Positions 41,364 to 50,992 of a stretch of DNA of 64,000 nucleotides are shown here, one piece after another. This DNA comes from Histidinibacterium lentulum. GTDB lineage: Bacteria > Pseudomonadota > Alphaproteobacteria > Rhodobacterales > Rhodobacteraceae. The position numbers and the translations under genes were made by a program. Numbering within the stretch: the first letter of the stretch is position 1; each line of letters starts with the position of its first letter. The notes under the pieces were generated by a model, which made no database searches, was not told the DNA's origin, and worked only from the letters and a program-made list of their open reading frames with translations. The stretch lies in NCBI RefSeq assembly GCF_003789055.1, contig NZ_ML119088.1, forward strand, positions 158,330-222,329, written 5' to 3'.

Positions 41364-41717
41364 ATGACTGACGATACGTTCTCAGAGCGGGACACGGTGC
41401 TGCTGCGCGCCCTTGATGCTGGTCCTGACCTGAGCCAGCGCGACCTCGCGCGCCAAACCGGCATCAGTCTGGGAGCAGTGAACTTTTGCCTGCGGGCTCT
41501 GGCCGAGAAGGGTCTGGTCAAGGTCCGGAACTTCCAGGCATCGGACAGGAAACTGCGCTACGCCTACGTGCTCACGCCCGCGGGGATCGAGGCCAAGACG
41601 CGGCTGACGGCGCGATTCCTGAAGCGCAAGATCGCGGAGTATGAGCGGTTGCAGGCCGAGATCGCAGAGCTCGAGGCGGAGCTGCGGGGCAGGGATGTGC
41701 GGGGAGAGGATGGCTGA
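41364..41717 (+). CDS. MarR-family EPS-associated transcriptional regulator
   Basis: 117 residues. The winged helix reads LSQRDLARQTGISLGAVNFCLRALAEKGLVKVRNF, and the C-terminus is a coiled coil (KRKIAEYERLQAEIAELEAEL). This is the layout of the short MarR-like regulators found at the head of exopolysaccharide loci (TIGR04176 type). It probably controls the polysaccharide cluster to its right. Start at the ATG at 41364; the in-frame codon at 41343 lacks a ribosome site. Confidence 0.8.
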   Translation: MTDDTFSERDTVLLRALDAGPDLSQRDLARQTGISLGAVNFCLRALAEKGLVKVRNFQASDRKLRYAYVLTPAGIEAKTRLTARFLKRKIAEYERLQAEIAELEAELRGRDVRGEDG

Positions 41718-41748
41718 GAGTTTGTGTTATCGGGGTTTTTTGTGTGAA

Positions 41749-41764
41749 GATACCTGTTGGTATC
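41749..41764. promoter_or_regulatory. Inverted repeat GATACC-TGTT-GGTATC
   Basis: A 6-bp stem with a 4-nt loop, 31 bp after the regulator stop and just behind a run of six T. Operator or weak terminator. Confidence 0.3.
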
Positions 41765-41800
41765 AGGGGTTTGTTGACCCGCGATATTCACTGCGCTCCC

Positions 41801-41816
41801 TCTCGACAAGTCGAGA
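41801..41816. promoter_or_regulatory. Palindrome TCTCGAC-AA-GTCGAGA
   Basis: A perfect 7-bp inverted repeat with a 2-nt centre, between the regulator and the IS5 remnant; a candidate regulator site for the polysaccharide operon. Confidence 0.35.
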
Positions 41817-41876
41817 CGGGTTACGCAGGCGTCATCGATGGTGTGAGCGGGTAACGTAGACTGCGCGGTTGTGGTC

Positions 41877-42110
41877 ACTTCAGCGACATCGGCCGGCGCC
41901 CGCCCTCCGGGCTCATCTTCGGATGGCGCGCGTCGATCAGCGCAAAAAAGCCAGGTCCACAGCACTTCTGCCTCCATCCCGGCAAGGAATTTCTCCCGCC
42001 GCGTCTGCTTCTTCTTAATAAAGTGGTGGAGACGAGGAAAGGGGGGCATCCTTCGTGGTCATACACAGTCTATCTCAAGTCGCTCCACGGGCGAGGTTTT
42101 TCAGACATTC
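41877..42110 (-). pseudogene. IS5-family element remnant (5' end and first ~55 transposase codons)
   Basis: On the minus strand the frames read KKKQTRREKFLAGMEAEVLWTW and, after a frameshift, FALIDARHPKMSPEGGRRPMSL, matching the start of the intact transposase at 58344. GCGAGGTTTTTCAGAC (42091-42106) is the reverse complement of the left end of that IS at 58277-58292. Only the 5' part is left, oriented opposite to the intact copy. Confidence 0.75.
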
Positions 42111-42279
42111 CATGATGTGGGGTGTCGTATCAAATGGCGATTTTGGCCGCTCTGGTCGAGAAACTTGCCGAAATGGCTCGGAAATCCACCCGCGGCGCCT
42201 CACTTAGGTCACGTCTGACGGAAAATTGGCAAAGCCAGAGCGATAAGGTCGGCGCCCTTAAGTGCCGATAGATAATGGA

Positions 42280-43392
42280 ATGAAAATAGTTGCTTTGGCT
42301 GCCGAAGCATGGGGTGGGCGCGGCGGTATCGCGCAATCCACTCGCGATCTGCTGGGCGTGTGGGTTGAGCAGCCCGGAATCGCCAAGATCGAGGTGCTGC
42401 CGCGGCTGGCGGCGGAGGCCACGCCGGCTCTTCCGGCAGGCATCGTGCAGCACCCGCCCAGCATGGGCCGGCTGACCTACATGCGCCGCGCGCTGTGGCT
42501 GACCGCGACACGCCAGCCTGACATCGTCTATTGCGGCCACGCCTTCATGGCGCCGCTGGCGCAGCTTGCCGCGCGGGCCGTCGGGGCGAAGCTGGTGGCG
42601 CATGTGCACGGGCTGGAGGTGTGGCAGCCGCTGAGCCCCGCGGCGCGGCGCGGTCTCGCCGGTGCCGACCGGGTGCTTTGTGTGAGCCGCCACACGGTGT
42701 CGAAGGTGGTCGAGATCGCCGGTGTCGACCCGTCGCGCTGCACGGCGATCTTCAACACCGTCGACGACCGCTTCGTGCCCGGAGACCGGGCCGCAGCGCG
42801 GGCGCGGTTCGACCTGCCCGCCGACGCGACCGTGCTATCCACCGTGGCCCGGCTGGATCCGCGGCAGCGCCACAAGGGCCATGACCGGGTGATCCCGCTG
42901 CTGGCGGATCTGGCGCGCGACGTGCCGGGGCTCACCTACCTGGTCGCCGGCACCGGCAGCGACCTTGACCGGCTGGAGGCGCTCGCCCGCAAGACCGGGG
43001 CGGAGGGCATCGTGCGCTTCCTGGGCTTCGTGGGCGACGAGGCGCTGCCCGATCTGTACCGCGCCTCGGATCTTTACGTCATGCCGTCCCACGGCGAGGG
43101 CTTCGGGATCGCCTTCGTGGAGGCGATGTGCTGCGGCACCCCGGCGCTGGGGCTGGATGCCGGTGGTGCCGGAGACGGTCTGCGCGACGGCGAGCTCGGC
43201 CGCGCGGTGCCGGAAGCCGAGTTTCCGGCTGCCCTGCGCGCCGCGGTGCTGGCGCCCGCGTCCGACTGCGCCGACCTAGCCGCACGCACCCGCGCCGCCT
43301 TCGGCCGTCCCGCCTTTGCCGCACGGCTGGTGCAGGCCATCGCGCCGCTGTCGGCCGGGCAGGCCCTTCCACAGAAAGCGTTTTCGCAATGA
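42280..43392 (+). CDS. Glycosyltransferase family 4
   Basis: 370 residues, GT-B fold. The N-terminus is KIVALAAEAWGGRGGIAQ; the donor-binding half has LSTVARLDPRQRHKGHD and HGEGFGIAFVEAMCCGTPALG with the family E-x7-E. It transfers a sugar to a lipid-linked intermediate at the inner membrane face. The start is uncertain (ATG 42280 or GTG 42262). First gene of the long rightward polysaccharide operon; overlaps the next by 4 bp. Confidence 0.85.
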   Translation: MKIVALAAEAWGGRGGIAQSTRDLLGVWVEQPGIAKIEVLPRLAAEATPALPAGIVQHPPSMGRLTYMRRALWLTATRQPDIVYCGHAFMAPLAQLAARAVGAKLVAHVHGLEVWQPLSPAARRGLAGADRVLCVSRHTVSKVVEIAGVDPSRCTAIFNTVDDRFVPGDRAAARARFDLPADATVLSTVARLDPRQRHKGHDRVIPLLADLARDVPGLTYLVAGTGSDLDRLEALARKTGAEGIVRFLGFVGDEALPDLYRASDLYVMPSHGEGFGIAFVEAMCCGTPALGLDAGGAGDGLRDGELGRAVPEAEFPAALRAAVLAPASDCADLAARTRAAFGRPAFAARLVQAIAPLSAGQALPQKAFSQ

Positions 43393-44651
43393 AGGAAATG
43401 GCCCTGCCCGCTGCCACCTTGGACCCGGCCGCCCGGCCGACCTACCGCGTCGCCTTCGTCAACACGCATCCGATCCAGTATTTCGCGCCGCTCTATGCTT
43501 ACATGACACGCAGCTGCGGGATCGAGACCACCGGGCTCTATTTGTCGGATTTCTCGCTCAAGGGCGGGCGCGACCCGGGCTTCGGCCGCGCGGTGACCTG
43601 GGACGTGGATCTTCTCGATGGCTACGAGGCCCGCTTCATGGGCGGCGATAAAGCCAGCAAGCGGCGAATCGGCGGCTTTTTCTCGATGGTGGCGCCACAA
43701 CTCTGGGGCGAGATCCGGCGCGGGCGGTTTGATGCGGTGATTATCCACGGCCACAACTTGGCCGCGCATCACGTCGCATGGGCCGCCTGCGTGGCGTCGG
43801 GCACGCCGGCCTTCGCGCGGGGCGACACCAATCCGCGCATCGGCCGCCGCGGCTGGAAGGCGGCGCTTCGCCGGCCGCTGATGCGGCAGCACTACCGCGG
43901 CATGGCCGGCGTGATGGCCGTGGGCACGGCCAACGCGGCCTACTACCGCTCTATGGGCGTGCCCGAAAGCCGCATCTTCCTGACGCCCTACGCGGTGGAC
44001 AATGACCGCTTCGCCGCTGCCGCCGAGGTCGGCCGTGCCCGGCGTACGGAGACGCGTGCCGCGCTCGGCATGGATCCCGACCTGCCGGCGATCCTCTTCG
44101 CCGCCAAGTTCATCGCGAGGAAACGCCCCGACGACCTACTGGCCGCATTCGCGCGGCTGCGGGTGCAGGGCGTGGCTGCACAGCTGGTCATGGTTGGCAC
44201 CGGGGAGCGGGAAACCGCGCTGAAAGCCCGCGTCGTCGCCGAGGCAATCCCGAACGTGGTGTTCGCCGGTTTCGTCAATCAAACGGATCTGCCGGCTGTC
44301 TATGCGGCATCGGACCTGTTTGTCCTGCCTTCGGTGAACGAGCCCTGGGGGCTGTCGGTCAACGAGGCGATGTGCGCGGGGCTTCCCGTCGTGGCTTCGG
44401 CCGGGATCGGCTGCGCCGACGATCTGGTACAGGACGGCGTGAACGGCGCGACCTTCACCGCCGGCGACGTGGCGGGGCTGGCCGATGCGCTGCGCCCGAT
44501 CCTGACCGATGCCGAGCGCCGCGCGGCTTATGGGTCGGCGAGCCTTGACCGGATCGGACACTGGAGCTACGCGGATTGCGCTGCCGGGATCCGCGCCGCG
44601 ATCGAAGCCGAGCGCGCGCGCCGCGGCGCCGGCGGAACCGGGACTTCCTGA
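43389..44651 (+). CDS. Glycosyltransferase family 4
   Basis: 420 residues. An N-terminal VAFVNTHPIQYFAPLYAYM block, as in several GT4 proteins of capsule loci, and a C-terminal FVLPSVNEPWGLSVNEAMCAGLPVVAS donor site. Acceptor and donor unknown. ATGA overlap with the preceding gene; the next gene follows after 15 bp. Confidence 0.85.
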   Translation: MKEMALPAATLDPAARPTYRVAFVNTHPIQYFAPLYAYMTRSCGIETTGLYLSDFSLKGGRDPGFGRAVTWDVDLLDGYEARFMGGDKASKRRIGGFFSMVAPQLWGEIRRGRFDAVIIHGHNLAAHHVAWAACVASGTPAFARGDTNPRIGRRGWKAALRRPLMRQHYRGMAGVMAVGTANAAYYRSMGVPESRIFLTPYAVDNDRFAAAAEVGRARRTETRAALGMDPDLPAILFAAKFIARKRPDDLLAAFARLRVQGVAAQLVMVGTGERETALKARVVAEAIPNVVFAGFVNQTDLPAVYAASDLFVLPSVNEPWGLSVNEAMCAGLPVVASAGIGCADDLVQDGVNGATFTAGDVAGLADALRPILTDAERRAAYGSASLDRIGHWSYADCAAGIRAAIEAERARRGAGGTGTS

Positions 44652-44666
44652 GAATGCGTCTGCGCC

Positions 44667-45662
44667 ATGCCCATCGCCGAATCCGACATCTCCATCCTGA
44701 TCCCGACCTATCGCTACCGCGAGAAGGTGGGCCGCGCCGTGGACGCCGCGCTGGCCTCCGGCGCAGGGGAAATCATCGTTACCGACGACCGCAGCGGCGA
44801 CGGCACCATAGAGCTTCTGGCCGGCTACGACGATCCGCGGCTGCGGGTCTACGAGAACGCACGCAATCTTGGGCTTTGGGAAAACCACCTCGCGGCGCTG
44901 GGGTATGCCACCAAACCGTGGATTAAGTTCATACAGGCCGACGATTACCTGCTGCCGGGCGGGTTGTCGCACTATGCCGCGGCCGCTGACGCGGCGGTCA
45001 GCGTCGTGTGGTCGAACCCGCTGGTGATCGAGGACGCGACCGGTGCGACGCGACAAAACCACAAGGTCACGCAGCCATGGCGGCTCGACGGCGAAGCCTA
45101 TCTGGACCTGGCCATACGAAGCTGCTGGGTGCTGGGCTCGCCGAGCCAGGTCTTGGTGCGCGCCGACGCGTTGCCGCGGGACCCGGCTGCGTGGATCACC
45201 GAGATCTCGGCCGACGTGGTGTTCGGCGCGATCGCGGCGAGCCGCGGCGATGTCGTGCTGCTGCCGACAGGCGGCGTGGTTCACACCGAACATGCCGGTC
45301 AGGACAGCAACACCCAGGGCACTCTTCGCGGCTTGCGCCGCCTGGTGGCGACCGTGCGCTACCTGCGGGACCGGCCGGAGCCGGCCGTGCGTCGCTTCGG
45401 CACGCTCTGGGCGGCGGCTCTGCGCCGCACGACCTGGCGGACGGCGCTGTCGGGCATCCTGCGGAGCGACATGGGTCCGGCGGAGGCGCTGGGGCTTGCA
45501 TTGCGGGCCGAGCGGTGCGGCCTTGGCAGCCTTGCCGATCCCCGGGATCGGCGGCGGATACGGGAAGGTCGCGCTTTTCGACGGCACGACCGGCAGCCGC
45601 ACGATATCGACGCGATCCTGACTCGGGCCGGCATCGCGCCGGCCCGATCGGCCGCGGAATAA
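44667..45662 (+). CDS. Glycosyltransferase family 2
   Basis: 331 residues, GT-A fold. ISILIPTYRYREKVGRAVD starts the fold, IIVTDDRSGDGT is the nucleotide site and KFIQADDYLLPG contains the metal-binding DD. A His-rich HTEHAGQDSN near residue 210 resembles the catalytic-base area of such enzymes. Inverting sugar transferase in the polysaccharide pathway; substrate unknown. Confidence 0.82.
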   Translation: MPIAESDISILIPTYRYREKVGRAVDAALASGAGEIIVTDDRSGDGTIELLAGYDDPRLRVYENARNLGLWENHLAALGYATKPWIKFIQADDYLLPGGLSHYAAAADAAVSVVWSNPLVIEDATGATRQNHKVTQPWRLDGEAYLDLAIRSCWVLGSPSQVLVRADALPRDPAAWITEISADVVFGAIAASRGDVVLLPTGGVVHTEHAGQDSNTQGTLRGLRRLVATVRYLRDRPEPAVRRFGTLWAAALRRTTWRTALSGILRSDMGPAEALGLALRAERCGLGSLADPRDRRRIREGRAFRRHDRQPHDIDAILTRAGIAPARSAAE

Positions 45663-45822
45663 TCGAAAGATCCATCGCGCCCCCATCGGCCACCGCGTGA
45701 TCGGCCGCCGCGTGGCGGATCGCGGCATCCGACCGGCTAGATCCGCATGCGGCGAGTCTTCGACCCGGCGCCCGCAAACCCGTTACGGTCTGCACAACGG
45801 CGGCCAAAGATTGGATGTAACC

Positions 45823-46542
45823 TTGACGGATCAGGATCGAAACACCCGCTTCGCGGCACCATACGTCAATGCCGGCAACGATGTCGTGCTGTCTCTCGTT
45901 CCGGCGGGCGTGCGGCGCATCCTCGACGTGGGCTGTGGCGGTGGCGACAACGCCCGCGAACTGCGCGCGACGCATCTCGGGGTCGAGATCGTGGGCCTAA
46001 CTCACAGTGATGAGGAAGTTGCCATCGCTCGCCCGCATCTCGATGCGATCCATGTCGTTGACCTGGACCGCGGTCTCACCGACGCGGCGCTCGAGGCCTG
46101 GGGGGCGCCTTTCGACCTGCTGCTGTTCTCGCACGTGCTCGAGCACATGATCGACCCGCTGGCGGTCCTGCGCCGCTGCCTGACGCGATTGCAGCCCGGC
46201 GGGTACGTGGTGATCGCGGTGCCCAACGTGCTGGAATGGCGCACACGGGCGAAGTTCCTGGGCGGCAGCTTCGTCTATACCGAGCACGGCATCCTCGACC
46301 GCACGCACATGCGCTTCTTCACCTACGAAACCGCTCCGGACGAACTGGTCGCCCCGATCGCTGGGCTGACGCTGCTGGAGCGGCGGCCGCGCGGCTCGGT
46401 GCCGCTGGGACCGTTGCGCCGGGTCGTCGCGGCGCGCGGGCTGTGGTCGGCGATCGACCGGGCGGGGCTGCGCTGGCGTCCCAACCTGTTCTCGCGCGAA
46501 GCGGCGATGCTGGCGCGTTGGGACGGAGCGTCCGCACAATGA
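45823..46542 (+). CDS. SAM-dependent methyltransferase, class I
   Basis: About 239 residues. Motif I is ILDVGCGGGDNARELR, followed by the acidic loop VVDLDRGL, FDLLLFSHVLEHMIDPL and LQPGGYVVIAVPN. Such proteins methylate sugars in polysaccharide loci. The start is uncertain: TTG at 45823 has a GGATG site and opens the conserved part, while the reading from 45697 adds an Arg-rich segment without family character. Overlaps the next gene by 4 bp. Confidence 0.78.
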   Translation: MTDQDRNTRFAAPYVNAGNDVVLSLVPAGVRRILDVGCGGGDNARELRATHLGVEIVGLTHSDEEVAIARPHLDAIHVVDLDRGLTDAALEAWGAPFDLLLFSHVLEHMIDPLAVLRRCLTRLQPGGYVVIAVPNVLEWRTRAKFLGGSFVYTEHGILDRTHMRFFTYETAPDELVAPIAGLTLLERRPRGSVPLGPLRRVVAARGLWSAIDRAGLRWRPNLFSREAAMLARWDGASAQ

Positions 46543-47624
46543 AAATCCTCGTTATCGGACGCTTCTTCGAGGAAGGGATCGCGCTATTCGTCGCCGAGGA
46601 ACTGGCGCACATGGGCCACGCGGTGCTGAGGTACGACCCCGGACCGATCGTCAAGCCCTATGGCAACCGCCCGACATTCTACTGGGGCCGGCTGCGCCGT
46701 GAAGCGCTGCAGATAATGCAGCAGGTGCGCACCGCGGCGGGGCGCGAAGTGCACGGGCCGGGATTGCGCAAGGCGCTCGGCGAAGCAGGTGGCGTCGACC
46801 TTGTCTTTTCGACCCACGACTATCTGTCCCCAGCGGATGCAGAAGCGATAAAGGTGCAGACGCGCGCGCCGTTGATCCTGTGGTATCCCGATCCGGTCTG
46901 GAGCTTCCGGCGCCACATGTTCCTGAACGCAGCCTACGACATGGTGTTTTTCAAGGACCCCTACCTGGTCCACGTGATCCGGTCCAAGCTAGGCAAACGC
47001 GTGTTCTACATGCCGGAATGCTACAGCCCGCATTCGGTGGATCCGTCGATGGCCGAGGACCCGGCCGATCCGGTCTGGCAGACCGATATCTGCATCGCGG
47101 GCAACCTCTATGCCTATCGGGTTGCGCTGTTCGGGCAGCTCGCCGAAACGTACGACATGAAGATCTGGGGGCTGCCGGCGCCACGCTGGATGCGCACCGG
47201 CGCGCTGGAGCCCAAGCTGCAGAACCGCTTTGTCGCGCATGCCGACAAGGTGCGTGCCTTCCGGGGCGCCAAAATTGTGCTGAACACGCTGAACCCGTCC
47301 GAGATCTGGGGCACCAACGTGCGCACCTTTGAGGCCTGCGGCGCGGGCGCCTTCCAGATCGTCGACTGGCGGCCTGGGCTGGGCCAGCTTTTCGAGATCG
47401 GCACCGAGGTCGAGGTCTTCACCGACTTTGACGACCTGCGCCGCAAGGTGGACCGCTACCTGGCCGCGCCGGAAAAGCGCGCCGCGATTGCTGCAGCCGG
47501 TCATGCCCGTGCCCAACGGGATCACACCTACGCAATCCGCCTGCAACAGATCCTCGACACGGTATCCGGGGGGCGGACCGGCTATCCCGAGCCTGCCCCT
47601 GCATGGTCCCCACCAAGAGATTAA
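46539..47624 (+). CDS. CgeB-like glycosyltransferase
   Basis: 361 residues. LVIGRFFEEGIALFVAEEL at the start, APLILWYPDPVWSFRR in the middle and NPSEIWGTNVRTFEACGAGAFQIVD at the donor site are the pattern of CgeB/DUF3880-type GT-B proteins. Probably another chain-building transferase. ATGA overlap with the methyltransferase; 4 bp before the polymerase. Confidence 0.78.
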   Translation: MKILVIGRFFEEGIALFVAEELAHMGHAVLRYDPGPIVKPYGNRPTFYWGRLRREALQIMQQVRTAAGREVHGPGLRKALGEAGGVDLVFSTHDYLSPADAEAIKVQTRAPLILWYPDPVWSFRRHMFLNAAYDMVFFKDPYLVHVIRSKLGKRVFYMPECYSPHSVDPSMAEDPADPVWQTDICIAGNLYAYRVALFGQLAETYDMKIWGLPAPRWMRTGALEPKLQNRFVAHADKVRAFRGAKIVLNTLNPSEIWGTNVRTFEACGAGAFQIVDWRPGLGQLFEIGTEVEVFTDFDDLRRKVDRYLAAPEKRAAIAAAGHARAQRDHTYAIRLQQILDTVSGGRTGYPEPAPAWSPPRD

Positions 47625-47628
47625 CCGA

Positions 47629-49170
47629 ATGGCTGTCGCTGACATCGACATACAGACCGTCAAGACGAGCTCGCAGCTGAGACATGCCGTGAAGCGCGTC
47701 GTCGTGGGCATCTTCAGCCTCGTCGCCCTGGTCAATCTTCTGGCGCTGGTGCTGGGCGATTCCCCCTATTTCGTCGCGCACCTCGCCGCGATCATGCTGG
47801 CGGCATATCTGGCTTTCGAGGCCGTGCTCTACCTGCGTCGAACCGACGCGCTGGGAATGCTCTCTCCGGTGTTTCTGGCGCTAATCGCGCATTTCCTGTT
47901 AGCCTACTTGGCCGCCATCAGCATCGCGCCTTTTGACCCTTGGGCGATCCGCCGTTTCGAAGTCTTTCTGCCCGACCTCGATACCGATCTGGCCGAGACG
48001 CTGCTCTTGGCCATGCTGGGCGCGTTCTGCATGCTGCGCAGCTACTACCTCTTTCAATCCGCGGCGCGCCGCTTGCGGCGGCGGGCACAGTCCTCGTCCG
48101 CGCTGCGGCGCGAGTTCCGGCCAGCCTTCACGTGTGCCGTGATCCTGCAATTCGCTTTCGTCGGGCTGGTCGCGCTGGCGCTGACCCTGGGCGTCTACGG
48201 CGTGGTTGGAACAGGCGAAGCCCGCCAACGCCATTCCGACGTGCTCGAAATCCTACGGCTCGCCACCGCTGCGGGAACGCTGTCCTATTTCCTAATCCTG
48301 TTGCGGTACTACCACCTGCGCGCGACCGGACGGGCGTCGTGGCTGTTCGGTGTGTTCTGCGCTGCGCTCGTCGTATTACATCTATGTGCGGGAATCCTGT
48401 CCGGGTTCAAGAGCCAGATGGTGGCGCCCTTCATCATTGCGGGGCTTGCCTATTTCCTGGCCACCCGGCGTCTTCCCAAGACCTTTATCGTTATGGGTTT
48501 TTTTGCGCTTGTTATCTCCTACTCGATCATCGAACCGTTCCGCGCCTATCTCGGCGCTGCGGACCAGCGGCCGCGCGGCATGATCGAGACCGTCGAAGCC
48601 GTGGCCACCGCGGTGCGTCTGCGCGAACACTACCAACGTCACACCGACATTTCTCGCGGTGAGCAGATCACGTCGCGCTTCGATCTCGCAGGGATGAGCA
48701 CGGTCGGGCTGGACTACGTTCGGCGCGGCGATCTGCAGACCGAGTTCCGCCAAGGTCTGCAGGACAGCATCCTGCTGTCTCCGATCCTAGCTTATGTCCC
48801 CCGCGCGATCTGGCGAGACAAGCCTTTCTTCGGTACGGGGATCTGGTTTAACGTGACCGTCCTGGGGCGATCCCCCGACGCGAGAACGTCGGTCGCCATG
48901 GGCCCGATCGCCTTTCTGTACATGGCCGGCGGCGTGGCTTGGGTCTGCCTTGGCTTCGCCTTGTGGGGCGCGATAGGGGCGCTGCTCTTCGACGGGCTGG
49001 CTCGCTCCGGCGCCGGCGGGACGATCGTCTTTCTCAGCGTGGCATCCACCCTGATATTCATTCCGACCACGATCGGTCCCAATCTTACGGGCATCCTGCG
49101 GATGCTGCCGGTCGCTTTCGTCGCGCAACTGATCCTTCTGCGCCCCCGTTCGAGGCCGGTCTTCCGGTGA
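47629..49170 (+). CDS. Polysaccharide polymerase, Wzy-like
   Basis: 513 residues, about ten membrane helices, for example VVVGIFSLVALVNLLALVLG, FLALIAHFLLAYLAAISIA and FIVMGFFALVISYSI, and a large polar loop near residues 330-400 containing ISRGEQITSRFDLAG. The layout is that of O-antigen/capsule repeat-unit polymerases, which share little sequence. With the Wzx-like flippase downstream it indicates Wzx/Wzy-dependent assembly. Confidence 0.7.
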   Translation: MAVADIDIQTVKTSSQLRHAVKRVVVGIFSLVALVNLLALVLGDSPYFVAHLAAIMLAAYLAFEAVLYLRRTDALGMLSPVFLALIAHFLLAYLAAISIAPFDPWAIRRFEVFLPDLDTDLAETLLLAMLGAFCMLRSYYLFQSAARRLRRRAQSSSALRREFRPAFTCAVILQFAFVGLVALALTLGVYGVVGTGEARQRHSDVLEILRLATAAGTLSYFLILLRYYHLRATGRASWLFGVFCAALVVLHLCAGILSGFKSQMVAPFIIAGLAYFLATRRLPKTFIVMGFFALVISYSIIEPFRAYLGAADQRPRGMIETVEAVATAVRLREHYQRHTDISRGEQITSRFDLAGMSTVGLDYVRRGDLQTEFRQGLQDSILLSPILAYVPRAIWRDKPFFGTGIWFNVTVLGRSPDARTSVAMGPIAFLYMAGGVAWVCLGFALWGAIGALLFDGLARSGAGGTIVFLSVASTLIFIPTTIGPNLTGILRMLPVAFVAQLILLRPRSRPVFR

Positions 49171-50174
49171 AGGTCCTGCATGTGGGTATGGGCAAGACGG
49201 CGACGACGTCGCTGCAGGTCCACGTGTTTCCGCGACTGGCTGCGCACGAGGCCGTCGGGGCCTACAACCCGCAGACTCTGCACCTCGGTCTCGACGCGGC
49301 GGTCAACGGCCATGGCGACGAGGCCCGGCTGATACCGCTTGCCGCCGCGCAGGAATGCATGTTGATCTCGAACGAGACTCTTCTGGAATGGGATCCCGTC
49401 CTGTGGGAACCATCGGCCGATCGCCTTTTGCGGGTGTTCGGCGGCGAAGTCACGATCCTGATCACGCTGCGAGATCCAGCCTCCTATCTGCGCAGCCTGT
49501 TCCAGCAGATGCTGCACCACAACAAGGTGCGCCCGCCTGAGGATTTCCTCCTGCCCGCCGATGTCTATCGCGGTGTCCGCCGCTTCGTCCGTCCCGGCGA
49601 GCTCGATGCGATCGACGTCGATGCCTTCGACATGGTGTACATGGCATCGCTCTATGCGGAACGCTTCGCCTCGGTTGTGCTGGTGCCCTTCGAGGAGATT
49701 GGCACTCTGCGGTTTCTTTCGGCGATCTGGACCATTCCAGACGATTTTCGTGACGCGCTCGCACGCGATTTCGTAGCTGCGCCGCGGGTCAATACCTCCT
49801 ACAGCGCAGCGGCCGTGCGCCTGACGCTCGGCCGGGAACGTGCGCTGGCCGCCTTGGGGCTGCGGTCGCGGTCGGCATCGGATCGCCAGTTGCGCAAGAC
49901 GTTGTCCCACATGCGCGGCACGCCCTTCACTCCGGACCGCTCGCCGCTGCCGTCCTGGCACCGGCTGATGGGACTGCTCAGCCGCTACGGTCCGAAGGCC
50001 GCCTACCGACTGCCGAATGGGGCTTATCTGGGCCGGCACATGGCGCGCAATGCGGCCTTTTACGCCGCGCTGCGCGCCGCTCCGGAAGGTTATGTGCGCC
50101 TGATCGACGGCGTGACCCCATCGGGACTCACACCGGCGGCCCTAGCGCAAGAGGCAGGGCCGGCATGTTCGTGA
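49167..50174 (+). CDS. Sulfotransferase-like protein
   Basis: 335 residues from a GTG overlapping the polymerase stop (GTGA). The N-terminus VLHVGMGKTATTSLQVHVF is a PAPS 5'-phosphosulfate-binding loop, and TILITLRDPASYLRSLFQQ fits the 3'-phosphate loop (R-D/N-P...S). It would transfer sulfate from PAPS to a sugar hydroxyl, modifying the repeat unit. Overlaps the next gene by 10 bp. Confidence 0.72.
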   Translation: MKVLHVGMGKTATTSLQVHVFPRLAAHEAVGAYNPQTLHLGLDAAVNGHGDEARLIPLAAAQECMLISNETLLEWDPVLWEPSADRLLRVFGGEVTILITLRDPASYLRSLFQQMLHHNKVRPPEDFLLPADVYRGVRRFVRPGELDAIDVDAFDMVYMASLYAERFASVVLVPFEEIGTLRFLSAIWTIPDDFRDALARDFVAAPRVNTSYSAAAVRLTLGRERALAALGLRSRSASDRQLRKTLSHMRGTPFTPDRSPLPSWHRLMGLLSRYGPKAAYRLPNGAYLGRHMARNAAFYAALRAAPEGYVRLIDGVTPSGLTPAALAQEAGPACS

Positions 50175-50992
50175 GCGACGATTTCGTTTTCCTGCACTTG
50201 CAGAAGTCGGCGGGCACTTACGTGATCGACCGTCTCGCCCAGGTCCTGCCCGGTGCCGTGACCGGGGGCCACGCGCCGCTTCGCGCAGGCCCCAGGGGGC
50301 GCGTGGTCGCCGCCGCGATTCGCGACCCGTGGGATTGGTACGTGTCTCTCTGGTCCTATGGCTGCATGGGCGAAGGCGAAGTACGGGGCCGTCTGACGGC
50401 CCCGCATGGCCGGATCCTGCGGCAGACGGTTCGCGCCACACTGGCCCGCCGCCTTGGGCCGCGCGCCGCATGGGCGCGGCTGCGGACCGAGCACGAGCGC
50501 AATCCCGCCTTCTGGTGCGATCTCTACGCCTCGGCCGACGACCCGGAGCGATTCCGTCGCTGGCTGCGCGCGGTGATGACGCTGCCGGGCTGTCGCCACC
50601 TTCCCGACCGGTACCCGCTGCTGCCGCTGCGCGGGCAAGTGGGCTTCATGACGTTCCGGGTTCTGGGACTTTTCACCGACTGGTCGGCTTGGCACGCGGG
50701 CGCGCACCGCATCCACGGCCCCGCGGACGCACTGGACTTCTACCGCCGACATTGCATAGTCAATCACGTCCTGCGCACGGAGCGGGCTGAGGCTGACCTA
50801 GAGGCGCTGCTGGGGTCATTGGGGATTGCAGCACCGGCAGTCGAACAGGCACAAGCACCGGCCAGAAGCAACCGATCGAAACGCTGCCGGCACGCGGACT
50901 ACTATGATGCCGATACGATCGCCCTGGTGGCCGAGAAGGACCGCATGGTCGTCGAGCTTTTCGGGTATACGCCCCCGGAGCCTGCCGCATGA
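50165..50992 (+). CDS. Sulfotransferase-family protein
   Basis: 275 residues. FVFLHLQKSAGTYVIDRL is the variant PAPS loop (HxxKxAGT) of the sulfotransferase family, and VVAAAIRDPWDWYVSLWSYG the second PAPS contact. The C-terminus is basic (SNRSKRCRH) before a short helical end. A second modifier of the polysaccharide next to the first; ATGA overlap with the flippase gene. Confidence 0.7.
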   Translation: MFVSDDFVFLHLQKSAGTYVIDRLAQVLPGAVTGGHAPLRAGPRGRVVAAAIRDPWDWYVSLWSYGCMGEGEVRGRLTAPHGRILRQTVRATLARRLGPRAAWARLRTEHERNPAFWCDLYASADDPERFRRWLRAVMTLPGCRHLPDRYPLLPLRGQVGFMTFRVLGLFTDWSAWHAGAHRIHGPADALDFYRRHCIVNHVLRTERAEADLEALLGSLGIAAPAVEQAQAPARSNRSKRCRHADYYDADTIALVAEKDRMVVELFGYTPPEPAA

